From: Eubacterium sp. TM05-53
GTDB lineage: Bacteria; Bacillota_I; Bacilli_A; Erysipelotrichales; Erysipelotrichaceae
Reading direction: 5' to 3'
Assembly: GCF_003436425.1 (NCBI RefSeq)
Contig: NZ_QSPK01000008.1
Location: 1 to 51,905 of the forward strand
Length of the DNA: 51,905 nt
The translations under genes were made by a program, and so were the position numbers. Of this stretch, positions 32,952 to 41,443 are shown one piece after another. Each line of letters opens with the position of its first letter. Positions within the stretch are counted from its first letter, which is position 1. The notes beneath the pieces were generated by a model. The model saw nothing but the letters and a program-made list of their open reading frames with translations, was not told the origin of the DNA and ran no database searches.

Positions 32952-33812
32952 ATGAAAAAAGGACAAAAAATAACGAAAGGCGGATATCAATTACCTGGAT
33001 TCCCAATGGAGTACATGAACGTGACCCAAGGAAACAACCTGGGTACACATCTAGGCACAAATGCTATGGATAACGCTGGCAAAGATACCGGAATTGATGA
33101 AACGATTGCACCATGTGATTGTCATTTAGTTGCATACGATACCGCACAGAATGGAAATGCAGTTTTCTTACAGTCTGACAACAAAGTATTGTTCAGAGAT
33201 GGTACTGTAGATTATGCAACGTTTATGTTTATCCATGATAACTACATCGAAGACATTAAGAGAGTGCGTAATTTTAAGCAAGGAGATACATTTGGTGACG
33301 AAGGAACGGCTGGATATGCGACCGGAAACCATAGCCATATTGAAGTCGCTAAAGGAAAATTCACACATTGTTATGATCGCAATGCACAAGGTACATATCA
33401 TTTGCCAAACAACGTTTCAGCAGATTTAGCTTTCGTGACAGATGGCACGATCATTAAAAACAAAGGTACATTTATTAATTGGACAGATTCAAGTCATGTT
33501 CCATTTGGAAATGGTCAAACTGTAAATTCAGCAGCAGACGTATTAAATTCAATTCCTTCTGATTTTCATTATGAAAACGCAACGTTTTATCCAAGCTGCT
33601 CAATTAAAATTCGTAGAGCGCCAAGCCTAAAAGGTAAAGATACTGGATTAATGTATATTAAAGGACAAAGTGTTAAATACGATGGATACGTTAAGCGTGA
33701 AGGATATTGCTGGATTAGTTGGATTGGTGCAGATAAAACGCGTCGTTGGATGGCGTGTGGTGCATTGAATGCTCAAGGTATTAATGTTAATCCATACGGA
33801 GTATTTAGATAA
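32952..33812 (+). CDS. Endolysin: M23-like peptidase with SH3-type binding domain
   Basis: 286 residues. The zinc ligands of the LytM/M23 fold are visible: HLGTNAMD (HxxxD-type, residues 33-40) and GNHSHIEV (HxH, about 125-132). The C-terminal 70 residues (CSIKIRRAPSLKGKDTGLMY; CWISWIGADKTRRWMACG) form an SH3b-like wall-binding domain. It cuts peptidoglycan cross-bridges at lysis. It has no signal peptide, so it needs the holin. AGGAGG upstream. Confidence 0.88.
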   Translation: MKKGQKITKGGYQLPGFPMEYMNVTQGNNLGTHLGTNAMDNAGKDTGIDETIAPCDCHLVAYDTAQNGNAVFLQSDNKVLFRDGTVDYATFMFIHDNYIEDIKRVRNFKQGDTFGDEGTAGYATGNHSHIEVAKGKFTHCYDRNAQGTYHLPNNVSADLAFVTDGTIIKNKGTFINWTDSSHVPFGNGQTVNSAADVLNSIPSDFHYENATFYPSCSIKIRRAPSLKGKDTGLMYIKGQSVKYDGYVKREGYCWISWIGADKTRRWMACGALNAQGINVNPYGVFR

Positions 33813-33824
33813 GGAGCTAACAAC

Positions 33825-34049
33825 ATGAATAAAATTAAACTAGATAACTATACTTATGATTTCTTAAAGTGGCTTGCACAGATTGTATTACCAGCTTTTG
33901 GTACATTTTACTTTGCTTTAAGCTCTATTTGGGGCTTGCCTTATGCGGAACAAGTAGTCGGTACGATTACGGCATTTGATGCATTTCTAGGTGCATTATT
34001 AGGTCTTTCAAGTAAGAATTATAATAACAAGGAAGAAGAAAATGAATGA
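33825..34049 (+). CDS. Holin
   Basis: 74 residues. Two hydrophobic segments (FLKWLAQIVLPAFGTFYFAL; VVGTITAFDAFLGALLGLSS) and a charged tail (NNKEEENE) fit the phi LC3/r1t-type holins. It releases the endolysin. AAGGAG upstream; overlaps the next gene by eight bases. Here the holin follows rather than precedes the lysin. Confidence 0.85.
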   Translation: MNKIKLDNYTYDFLKWLAQIVLPAFGTFYFALSSIWGLPYAEQVVGTITAFDAFLGALLGLSSKNYNNKEEENE

Positions 34050-34287
34050 TGTTATTTTAACAGCATTGATCAGCGGACTATGCGTAGCGGTGCCATCCAT
34101 TGTAGCTACAGTTATGAGTAATTCTAGACATCAAGGTTTGATTGAATATAAAATCGAACAACTAGAAAAGAAAGTTGACAAGCATAATGGAGTGATTGAT
34201 AGAACTTATAATCTTGAATTCTCTGTTGAATCGCTACAAGAACAAGTAAATAATCTTTCTGACCGGTTGAAGGGGGCACACCTTTAG
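34042..34287 (+). CDS. Holin-like/XhlA-like membrane protein
   Basis: 81 residues: one N-terminal membrane segment (LTALISGLCVAVPSIVATVM) and a coiled coil (YKIEQLEKKVDKHNGVIDRT; VESLQEQVNNLSDRL), the pattern of XhlA/BhlA-type lysis partners. The terminator hairpin begins inside its last codons. Confidence 0.75.
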   Translation: MNDVILTALISGLCVAVPSIVATVMSNSRHQGLIEYKIEQLEKKVDKHNGVIDRTYNLEFSVESLQEQVNNLSDRLKGAHL

Positions 34288-34304
34288 TGCTCCCTTCTTT
34301 TTTT
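34269..34304 (+). terminator. Strong terminator at end of phage late operon
   Basis: GAAGGGGGCAC pairs with GTGCTCCCTTC (one G-U) around a seven-base loop, then seven T. Confidence 0.9.
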
Positions 34305-35353
34305 ATGTTACAATGTATATATGTTTTATGGACTAGCTATCCAAAAAAACAGAAGGATTACTCTTGTCCTATGCCGTTAGCTTAAGGTTTGTTGCGTATA
34401 TAATGAAGAGCGTGTGTTAGTTTCAACGTTAAAAACTACAGTATGAGCATGAGACTGTACGAAGAGATTGTGAAAACCTAGAGATACGACCGTAGAAGTG
34501 ATTGAAGTTCACCCAACGTAAATGGAAGCTTTTTAAGATGCAGTGAAGCGGCGGAAGTATCTCGCTTTTTTATGCTATTATTTTTATAGCTCACCTACTA
34601 GAGTAGAAGGAGTTTCTTAGACCGTATGATATTTGTACGGTCTTTGCTATTTAGGGGACATACACTGGTTAAATGAATTTATGAAAATATACGTATTATC
34701 GGTTTATTAAACTCGAAAGTAGCTACTACAATATATCAAACTTAGATATGAGTACCTTTATTAGACGTTTTCAAATATAATTATCGATGTAAAGATAAGT
34801 GGTAACCAAGTGTATAAGAGGTATCAACTTTCTTGGATGCATTGACGGCGCAATCTAACATAACGATAGTTTTATTAGGTTACGTATGTATTCGTGAGAG
34901 CGTTTATGTCGAGATGTGAAAGCATCAAGCGATGATGTAGTACAGCCTTTAGAACAAGCAAAGATATTGTGGAAGTTGCACGCACAATAGAAGCACATTT
35001 AATAGATGCGCCGAATCCAATAAGCTATCATGTGGTAGTGATAAGCCAATGTTGGAAATACCGACAAGCGTGTTGCGTATGAAGTCCGGAAACGGATGTA
35101 TAAGACTTTAGCAAGTGCAAGTAGCCAAAGCGCAATTAGAAAATGCAAGTAAAGTAAATTAAATTTTTAGTGTTAAATTTCTGAACGATTGGTGAAAGTT
35201 GGCGGTACCATTCCGCTGTGAGGTAGACAAAAGGGTGAGAAGCATATAGGTAGCTCCTATGTGTTCAGACTCATCTTCTCAGTGATCGAATATGCTTTAA
35301 TCTTTAGAACTGTAGCATGAACAAAAGTGCACCGTTTATCTTTTAATATATAT
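34305..35353 (+). ncRNA. Large structured non-coding RNA region (GOLLD/ROOL-like candidate)
   Basis: About 1,050 bases with no ORF. An extended -10 (TGTTACAAT, 34306-34314) could start a transcript near 34320. Paired elements include TACAGT/ACTGTA (34437-34459), GAGATAC/GTATCTC (34481-34487 with 34557-34563), AGACCGTA/TACGGTCT (34619-34643), GATGT-GAAA-GCATC (34913-34926), GCTATCA/TGATAAGC (35024-35046), TCCG-GAAA-CGGA (35085-35096), and TGAGAAG/CTTCTCA (35236-35281) enclosing CATATAGG-TAGCT-CCTATGTG. GNRA tetraloops, size, and position between lysis genes and a tRNA in a prophage are those of the giant phage RNAs GOLLD and ROOL. Exact ends, whether it is one RNA or two, and the class are not determined. 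Confidence 0.6.
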
Positions 35354-35430
35354 CGCAGGGTAGAGCAGTCCGGTAGCTTGTTAGGCTCATAACCTAAACG
35401 TCACGGGTTCAAATCCCGTCCCTGCAACCA
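35354..35430 (+). tRNA. Initiator-type tRNA-Met (CAT)
   Basis: 77 nt with encoded CCA. Acceptor CGCAGGG pairs with CCCTGC except for a C1-A72 mismatch, the hallmark of bacterial initiator tRNA. Anticodon loop CTCATAA, stem TTAGG/CCTAA, so only two of the three conserved initiator G-C pairs at the bottom of the stem remain. T-arm ACGGG-TTCAAAT-CCCGT is normal. It lies between the large ncRNA and the prophage end, with the prophage on its 5' side. Confidence 0.9.
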
Positions 35431-35450
35431 CATGTCTTGATAGTCAAATC

Positions 35451-35465
35451 GCGGTGCAATTCCGC
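35451..35465 (+). repeat. Hairpin GCGG/CCGC downstream of tRNA, second copy
   Basis: GCGGTGCAATTCCGC differs at two of 15 positions from GCGGTACCATTCCGC at 35202-35216. The two hairpins lie either side of the tRNA. Confidence 0.5.
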
Positions 35466-35504
35466 CAAAGACAACCTCTCAAACATTTCTGTGAATGTTA
35501 AAAA

Positions 35505-35541
35505 AGATGTATTCGCACATACGCGAGTACATCTCTTTTTT
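35505..35541 (+). terminator. Terminator downstream of tRNA-Met
   Basis: AGATGTA / TACATCT with an inner TCGC/GCGA, followed by six T; ends the ncRNA-tRNA transcript. Confidence 0.8.
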
Positions 35542-35579
35542 ATTGCTAATTTTTCATGCTATTTTTTTATGATTTTTTA

Positions 35580-35650
35580 CAAAACGTTACCTAAATGTTA
35601 CCTATATAAGAAAAATATCAATAATACGCTTTATATAAAGGACTTAATAA
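35580..35650. other. Approximate prophage right end (attR) in GGDEF gene
   Basis: Phage-type sequence stops after GTTACCTAAAT-GTTACCTATAT direct repeats (from 35586), and from about 35625 the host GAF-GGDEF frame is open without a start codon. The junction therefore lies near here. The partner attL is outside the window, so the core cannot be fixed. Confidence 0.55.
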
Positions 35651-36404
35651 GTGGATTCCCTACAACATAGATTTAATCAATCAATTCTTTGAAAATCAAA
35701 AATCTTATTATATAGAAGATGTGACTCGTGAAATACCTTCTACAAGTCCAATTTATTCGAGTTTTATGCAACAAAAAATTCATAGTATTATAGTTGTACC
35801 GTTTATGGATCATAAACAAATCAAAGGTGTTTTTGCGGTAGACAATCCAAAACAGAATTACTACCAAAAAGATTTCTTAGAATCTTTATGTTTCTTTATT
35901 AAAACGGCTATGGAAAGAGAAAAAGAGAAGACAAAATTAAAGAATTTAAGTTATGTAGATTCTTTAACTTATGCACAAAACCGCAATCACTTCAATGAAT
36001 ATATTGAACAAAATAGAAACAAAGAACTCCATTCTTTAGGTGTTATTTACTTAGATTTAAATGGACTTAAAGAAATCAATGATAAAATGGGACATATCGC
36101 AGGAGATACACTCATTATTACTGCATCATATGCTCTACAAGAAATCTTCTTAGATAATTCCTATCGTGTAGGTGGAGATGAGTTTGTGGTCATTGAACAA
36201 GATGTATCCGAACTCTTATTCTTTGATCAATATGCAAAATTATTGAAACGAATGAAAGAACTAGAAATCAGTGTTGCGACAGGTTGTGTATGGAAAGAAA
36301 CTTGTTCAAATCTATCTGAAACTTTACAAGAAGCCGATCAAAAGATGTATGAAGATAAAAAGCGTTATTATTCTTTAGCTGAAAATGATCGAAGAAGACG
36401 ATAA
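35625..36404 (+). pseudogene. 5'-truncated GAF-GGDEF diguanylate cyclase
   Basis: The open frame encodes the end of a GAF domain (SYYIEDVTREIPSTSPIYSS; SIIVVPFMDHKQIKGVFAVD) and a complete GGDEF domain (LGVIYLDLNGLKEINDKMGH; SYRVGGDEFVVIEQD) with an intact active-site motif. The N-terminal part is missing at the prophage junction. A GTG at 35721 could start a shorter protein but has no convincing ribosome binding site. Family function is synthesis of cyclic di-GMP. The full gene would be restored by prophage excision. Confidence 0.8.
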
Positions 36405-36407
36405 AAA

Positions 36408-36431
36408 AGATTGGAAATTAAACTCCAATCT
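36408..36431. terminator. Bidirectional terminator between GGDEF gene and rnhC
   Basis: AGATTGGA / TCCAATCT with an eight-base loop; the A-run at 36403-36408 serves as U-tract for the minus strand. It contains the rnhC stop codon. Confidence 0.8.
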
Positions 36432-37266
36432 TCTGTGTGTTTTTGAAATGAAGCTTTGCCACTTGGTAAAGCTTTTCTTTTCCAAATTTTTGTACGAATT
36501 TCTTGCCGCACACATCCACCTTGCTTCCGGCACCCTTCTCAAATTTGAAATCATATTTTTCTTCCATAAGATCCCACGTTTCTAGAAAGGCATTTCTTGC
36601 CAGAATACTCGCACAAGCTACTGCCAGGTATTTGTTTTCGGCCTTGGTCTCAAATGTGATACCCCGAATGACTTCAGGAAAGCCTTGTAAGTAGCGATAG
36701 TAACTTTTTTCTTGCACAAACTGATCAATAACGATCTGCTTAGGAAGCGTATATCCTTTATGTACCAAATTTACATAAGCCTGGTTATGCAGACGACACT
36801 TCATATCCACCATATTACAAGTATCATGCATGTCATTATATTTTGAATTGGGAACAATCAAAATACTATGTGGACACACTTCCTTAATGATAGGTGCAAG
36901 CTTACGAATCTTTACATCGTCCACCTGCTTTGAATCTTGAATGCCAAGATGTGCAAGTTTTTTACGAGCCTTGTTTGTGACAATGCAGCTAGCCACTACA
37001 ACTGGACCAAAATAATCACCAGTACCCACTTCATCGCTGCCCGCTTGATCTTGTGCTTCACTATGCGTTGGTTTCGGTTCTAACCAAGAAAGATCGGCTC
37101 CCTGAAATACAACTTTACCACTTGTATATGCCGTAATCGAACATTCTTTCGTTTTGATTTGATAGTACGTATACTGTGGTGTACTTTCTTTTAATATAAA
37201 TGGAGATAATCGATTTTTTAATTGAAAGATCTCTTCTTTTGTCATATTCTTTGTCAATGTTGCCAT
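36418..37266 (-). CDS. rnhC: Ribonuclease HIII
   Basis: 282 residues from the ATG at 37266 (TAAGG upstream). An N-terminal substrate-binding domain (residues 1-85) precedes the catalytic domain starting GSDEVGTGDYFGPVVVAS (about 90-107) with acidic residues including LGIQDSKQVDD and a C-terminal DLMEEKYDFKFEKGAGSK. It removes RNA from RNA-DNA hybrids. Divergent from mutS2, a common arrangement in Bacillota. Confidence 0.95.
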   Translation of the reverse strand: MATLTKNMTKEEIFQLKNRLSPFILKESTPQYTYYQIKTKECSITAYTSGKVVFQGADLSWLEPKPTHSEAQDQAGSDEVGTGDYFGPVVVASCIVTNKARKKLAHLGIQDSKQVDDVKIRKLAPIIKEVCPHSILIVPNSKYNDMHDTCNMVDMKCRLHNQAYVNLVHKGYTLPKQIVIDQFVQEKSYYRYLQGFPEVIRGITFETKAENKYLAVACASILARNAFLETWDLMEEKYDFKFEKGAGSKVDVCGKKFVQKFGKEKLYQVAKLHFKNTQKIGV

Positions 37267-37329
37267 TTTAATCACCTTATTTAGTTTACCATAAATTTTG
37301 TGTTAAAATAGGTGAGAACGGAGTATTTT

Positions 37330-39642
37330 ATGGAACAAAATTTTAGAAACGAATTAAACCAGGCCATTGATTTTTCAAGTGTATTAACACAGATTTCTGC
37401 ATTTTCTAGCTTTTCTTGTGCCAAAGAAAAAATTTTAAATGCGTTGCCTGTATTTGATAAATTAGAAATACAAGAACAATTAAACTATGCCAAAGAAGCC
37501 ATTCAGTTTGAACAAGCCGGAGGCTTACTTTCTTTATCAGGAGCGAATGATATTTCTTTACCAGTCTCAAAAGCTTCGAAACAGATGACACTAACAAGTA
37601 AAGAATTGATTTCCATCTACCATTTTTTAACGGCTGTTAAACAAGCCAAACAAAGTCTAGATGGATCTGACTATCCAGAACTGACAAATTTAGCTCAATC
37701 TATGGATGGATGTACACGTTTGATGGATTCAATCATTTCAAAGATTGATCTAACAGGATCGGTTAAAGAAGATGCGACACCCGCATTAAAAAGTATGCAT
37801 AAGGCATTGGTAGATACGCGCTTAGCATTACAATCAAAATCAAGACAGTTTTTAAAGAAGAATAGTTCAAAATTGATGGAAAATATGACGACAACTGTAT
37901 CTGGACGTGTTGTTGTCTTGGTTCGTGCCCAAGACAAGAATGCCTTTGGCGGTATGATTCATGGACAATCCAGTTCAGGACTTGCCTATTATGTTGAACC
38001 ATCCAGCTTTGTAGCTGATAATAATGAGATTTCTTCTTTGATGATTCGTATTGAAGAAGAAAAGAAACGAATTTGTAAGGAATTGTCGATGCAAGTTAAG
38101 AAAAATGCGTTGTCTTTAACTTCGGCATTAGAAACATTAACTGTAATTGATGTAGCTTTCACAAAGGCAAAATGGGCAGTACGCTATGATGGATGCATTC
38201 CATCTTTACAATCAAGAGATCACTCTATGTATTTAGAACATGCTAAACATCCTTTGATTGATGAAAAGAAAGTGGTTTGTAACACATATGAATTAAATGA
38301 TAAACAAGCTTGCCTTATGATTTCAGGACCAAACATGGGAGGTAAGACAGTCACATTAAAGACAATGGGACTCTTTGTAGCTTTGGCCCATGCAGCCTTT
38401 CCCGTATTATGTCATAAAGCCATTTTACCATTCTATCAATCGATGTATTTTGACATTGGAGATCATCAGTCCATTGAAAATAACTTATCGACTTTCTCAA
38501 GTCATATTTCTCGTCTTTCTCATATTTGTCAGAAAAGCGATGAGAATAGTTTTATCTTATTGGATGAAATTGGAAATGGTACTGATCCATTAGAAGGAGC
38601 CAGTCTTGCGGTTGCGATTTTGGAGTATTTGATTTCAAAAAGAAGTACAATCATTACTTCAACTCACTATTCGCAGGTAAAAACATATGGAAAAGCGAAT
38701 GATTCTGTATTAGTATCGAGTGTTGAGTTTAATCCAGAAACATTAAAGCCAACCTATAAATATATTCCTGGTGTATCTGGAGCAAGTTATGCCTTTCATA
38801 TTGCCAGAGAATACAATTTAGAAGAGTCCATTTTAGAAAGAGCGGATTTTTTAAAGAATGAAAATGAAAAGCAGACAGAAAAAGAATTGGAGAAATTAGA
38901 AAAACTTCAAAATGATGTCTTGAAACAAAAGGAGCGTTTTAATCAATTGATTGAAGATGCGCACCGCGTTCAAAAGGAGGCTTACGAAAAAGAAAAAGAA
39001 ATCGAAAAGCGTAAGGCCCAATTGGATGCATCGTATCAGGAACAATTGAATGAGATGCTCGAAAAGAAAAAGGCAGAGGCCAAAGAAATCTTAACTGTGC
39101 TTCGTAAAGAAAAGACGGGTAAGCAGCATAAGCAGATTGAAAAGATGCATGAACTGGATCTTTTAAATGAGCATGTTGAAGAAGTTGAAGAAGATAAGAA
39201 AGAATTTAAGGTTGGTGATTATGTAAAAATCACAGGCTTGAATTCGCATGGTGAAATTGTGGATATTCGAAGAAATGAAGCTACCGTTTTAACGAATGGT
39301 ATGAAGATGAAGGTGAAAATTTCGAAGTTGGAGCCTATGCATAAGCCACAAATCAAGAAAGCAACTTATAAAGCGCATGTAGAATCGGTATCTAGTCGTT
39401 TTCCTTTGGAGTTGAATCTAATTGGAATGCGTGTTGAAGAAGGCATTGCTGCTTTAGATAAATATTTAGATCAAGCTGTCGTTAAACACATTAAACAAGT
39501 ACGTATCATTCATGGTATGGGTACGGGTGCTTTGCGTACAGCCGTATGGAAGGATTTAAAGAAACAGCCAAATGTTTCTAAGTTTAACAGTGCCGGTCCA
39601 AGTGAAGGTGGACTTGGTGCAACTATCGTTATATTAAAGTAG
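37330..39642 (+). CDS. mutS2: Endonuclease MutS2
   Basis: 770 residues from the ATG at 37330 (CGGAG upstream). The ATPase Walker A SGPNMGGKTVTLKT (about 331-345) and Walker B FILLDEIGNGTDPLEG, a long coiled coil (about 520-620, KELEKLEKLQNDVLKQKE), a KOW-like segment and a C-terminal Smr nuclease domain (LNLIGMRVEEGIAALDKYLD; IIHGMGTGALRTAVW). It suppresses homologous recombination and rescues collided ribosomes in related species. Complete and intact. Confidence 0.97.
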   Translation: MEQNFRNELNQAIDFSSVLTQISAFSSFSCAKEKILNALPVFDKLEIQEQLNYAKEAIQFEQAGGLLSLSGANDISLPVSKASKQMTLTSKELISIYHFLTAVKQAKQSLDGSDYPELTNLAQSMDGCTRLMDSIISKIDLTGSVKEDATPALKSMHKALVDTRLALQSKSRQFLKKNSSKLMENMTTTVSGRVVVLVRAQDKNAFGGMIHGQSSSGLAYYVEPSSFVADNNEISSLMIRIEEEKKRICKELSMQVKKNALSLTSALETLTVIDVAFTKAKWAVRYDGCIPSLQSRDHSMYLEHAKHPLIDEKKVVCNTYELNDKQACLMISGPNMGGKTVTLKTMGLFVALAHAAFPVLCHKAILPFYQSMYFDIGDHQSIENNLSTFSSHISRLSHICQKSDENSFILLDEIGNGTDPLEGASLAVAILEYLISKRSTIITSTHYSQVKTYGKANDSVLVSSVEFNPETLKPTYKYIPGVSGASYAFHIAREYNLEESILERADFLKNENEKQTEKELEKLEKLQNDVLKQKERFNQLIEDAHRVQKEAYEKEKEIEKRKAQLDASYQEQLNEMLEKKKAEAKEILTVLRKEKTGKQHKQIEKMHELDLLNEHVEEVEEDKKEFKVGDYVKITGLNSHGEIVDIRRNEATVLTNGMKMKVKISKLEPMHKPQIKKATYKAHVESVSSRFPLELNLIGMRVEEGIAALDKYLDQAVVKHIKQVRIIHGMGTGALRTAVWKDLKKQPNVSKFNSAGPSEGGLGATIVILK

Positions 39643-39650
39643 GGGATAAA

Positions 39651-41408
39651 ATGAGTGTTTCTAAACATCTACAAGATAAATTAGCCTTACTTCCAGATTC
39701 TCCTGGTTGTTACATCATGAAAGATGAAAATCAGAATATATTGTATGTGGGTAAGGCCAAAGTATTAAAGAATCGTGTGCGTTCTTATTTTCATGGTACC
39801 CACAACAATAAGACGACGCGTTTAGTGTCGCACATTCGTGATTTTGAATTTATCGTGACGGGCAGTGAAAAAGAGGCTTTATTATTAGAAATCAATTTAA
39901 TAAAAAAACATACGCCACCTTACAACATCATGTTTATGGATGATAAGACATATCCATATATTGAGATCACAAAAGAGAATAATTTTGTGGTGCGTACAAC
40001 ACGAAATATCAAAAATAAAAAGAGTGAATATTTTGGTCCGTATCCAAGTAGTCAGTCGGCTTATGAAATCGTGAAATTGATCAATCAGATCTTTTGCGTA
40101 CGTAAATGTCGGCATATTCCAGATTCTCCGTGTTTGTACTATCACATGCACCAATGTCTAGGACCTTGTATTCATGAGATTGATCCTAAGGAAAACGAAA
40201 TGACGCGTAAAAAAATTAAGAAGTTTTTGCAGGGAGACACCAAAGAGGTGATGGATTCTTTGCAGGCTAAAATGATGGAGGCCAGTGAAAACTTGCAGTT
40301 TGAAAAGGCGCAGGAAATCTATAATACGATCCAAGCCTTAGAGCATGTCATTGAAAAACAGACGATTGACTTTAAAGATCGTGCAAATCGTGATGTATTT
40401 GGATATTATGTGGATTCTGGATACATTTCTTTTCAAGGTTTCTTTATTCGTCAAGGAAAATTATTGGAAAGAAATATGTCAATTACACCGTTGTATGAAG
40501 ATGAGATGGATGCCTTTACTAGCTTTATCATGCAGTATTATGAAAAAAATGTGGTGCCAAAAGAAATTTTGGTGCCGTCTGGAACGCCAGTGGATGTTTT
40601 AAAGGAAGCTTTAAATACGAATGTGCATATTCCAGTTCGTGGTGAAAAAAAGAAACTGATAGATTTGGTTTATAAAAATGCCAAGGAAGCACATGAGCAG
40701 AAGTTTAAACTGGTATTTCGTAAGGATAATGAGTTGCGTCAGGCCAATGAAAAGTTGTCAAAAATATTCAATGCGGATATTCATACGGTAGAAATGTTTG
40801 ATAACTCCCACATCCAAGGTACGTTTAATGTGAGTGGTTTGGTTGTCTTTAAGGATGGCTTACCCGATAAGAATTCATATCGTCATTATAAATTAGATGG
40901 GTATCGCAGTGATGTGGACAGTATGAAAGAAGTCATTTATCGAAGATACTTTCGATTGTTGAAAGAACATTTGCCGATGCCAGATTTATTGTTGGTGGAT
41001 GGTGGTGCTGCACAGATTGCGGCGGCCAAAGAAATTATAGATATGTTGCAGCTTGATTTAAGAGTGGCAGGACTCGTAAAGGATGATAAGCATGCGACAA
41101 GAGCGTTGATGGATGTAAATTTAAATGAAATTCCAATTGATTCCAAGTCGAGCTTATTCTTCTTATTAACACGTATGCAAGATGAAGTGCATCGCTTTGC
41201 GATTTCGTATCATAGAAAACTTCGAGATCAGTCTATGACAAAATCTGTATTGGATACGGTGAGCGGTATTGGGCCTAAGCGTAAAAAGGAATTGTTGAAG
41301 CATTTTAAAAGCATGAAGCAGATGCGTCTTGCGAGTGTAGAACAATTGAGTGAAGTGATTCCAGAAGATGTGGCTAAGATTCTATATGCTCGTTTGCATG
41401 AGAATTAA
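39651..41408 (+). CDS. uvrC: Excinuclease ABC subunit C
   Basis: 585 residues. GIY-YIG nuclease PDSPGCYIMKDENQNILYVG at the N-terminus, a UVR motif around 200-235 (SLQAKMMEASENLQFEKAQE), the RNase-H-like nuclease (VEMFDNSHIQGTFNVSGLVV; LLLVDGGAAQIAAAKEI) and C-terminal helix-hairpin-helix (LDTVSGIGPKRKKELLKHF). It makes both incisions in nucleotide excision repair. Eight bases behind mutS2, probably one repair operon. Confidence 0.98.
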   Translation: MSVSKHLQDKLALLPDSPGCYIMKDENQNILYVGKAKVLKNRVRSYFHGTHNNKTTRLVSHIRDFEFIVTGSEKEALLLEINLIKKHTPPYNIMFMDDKTYPYIEITKENNFVVRTTRNIKNKKSEYFGPYPSSQSAYEIVKLINQIFCVRKCRHIPDSPCLYYHMHQCLGPCIHEIDPKENEMTRKKIKKFLQGDTKEVMDSLQAKMMEASENLQFEKAQEIYNTIQALEHVIEKQTIDFKDRANRDVFGYYVDSGYISFQGFFIRQGKLLERNMSITPLYEDEMDAFTSFIMQYYEKNVVPKEILVPSGTPVDVLKEALNTNVHIPVRGEKKKLIDLVYKNAKEAHEQKFKLVFRKDNELRQANEKLSKIFNADIHTVEMFDNSHIQGTFNVSGLVVFKDGLPDKNSYRHYKLDGYRSDVDSMKEVIYRRYFRLLKEHLPMPDLLLVDGGAAQIAAAKEIIDMLQLDLRVAGLVKDDKHATRALMDVNLNEIPIDSKSSLFFLLTRMQDEVHRFAISYHRKLRDQSMTKSVLDTVSGIGPKRKKELLKHFKSMKQMRLASVEQLSEVIPEDVAKILYARLHEN

Positions 41409-41423
41409 TAGTCTAGTATAATG
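41394..41423 (+). promoter_or_regulatory. Promoter upstream of VanY-like gene
   Basis: TTGCAT (41394-41399), 18-base spacer, TATAAT (41418-41423). Its start point near 41430 rules out a GTG at 41426 as start codon of the next gene. Confidence 0.7.
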
Positions 41424-41443
41424 GGGTGCGTGAGGTACTTATT

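Noticed and set aside
35354..35430. tRNA-Met as the phage integration target
   Set aside because: The prophage lies on the 5' side of the tRNA and phage-type DNA continues past it to the truncated GGDEF gene.
35443..35475. Cobalamin-riboswitch-like GGTGCAATTCC segment
   Set aside because: Only a short hairpin resembles it; no B12 box or other conserved parts are present and no gene follows in a suitable place.
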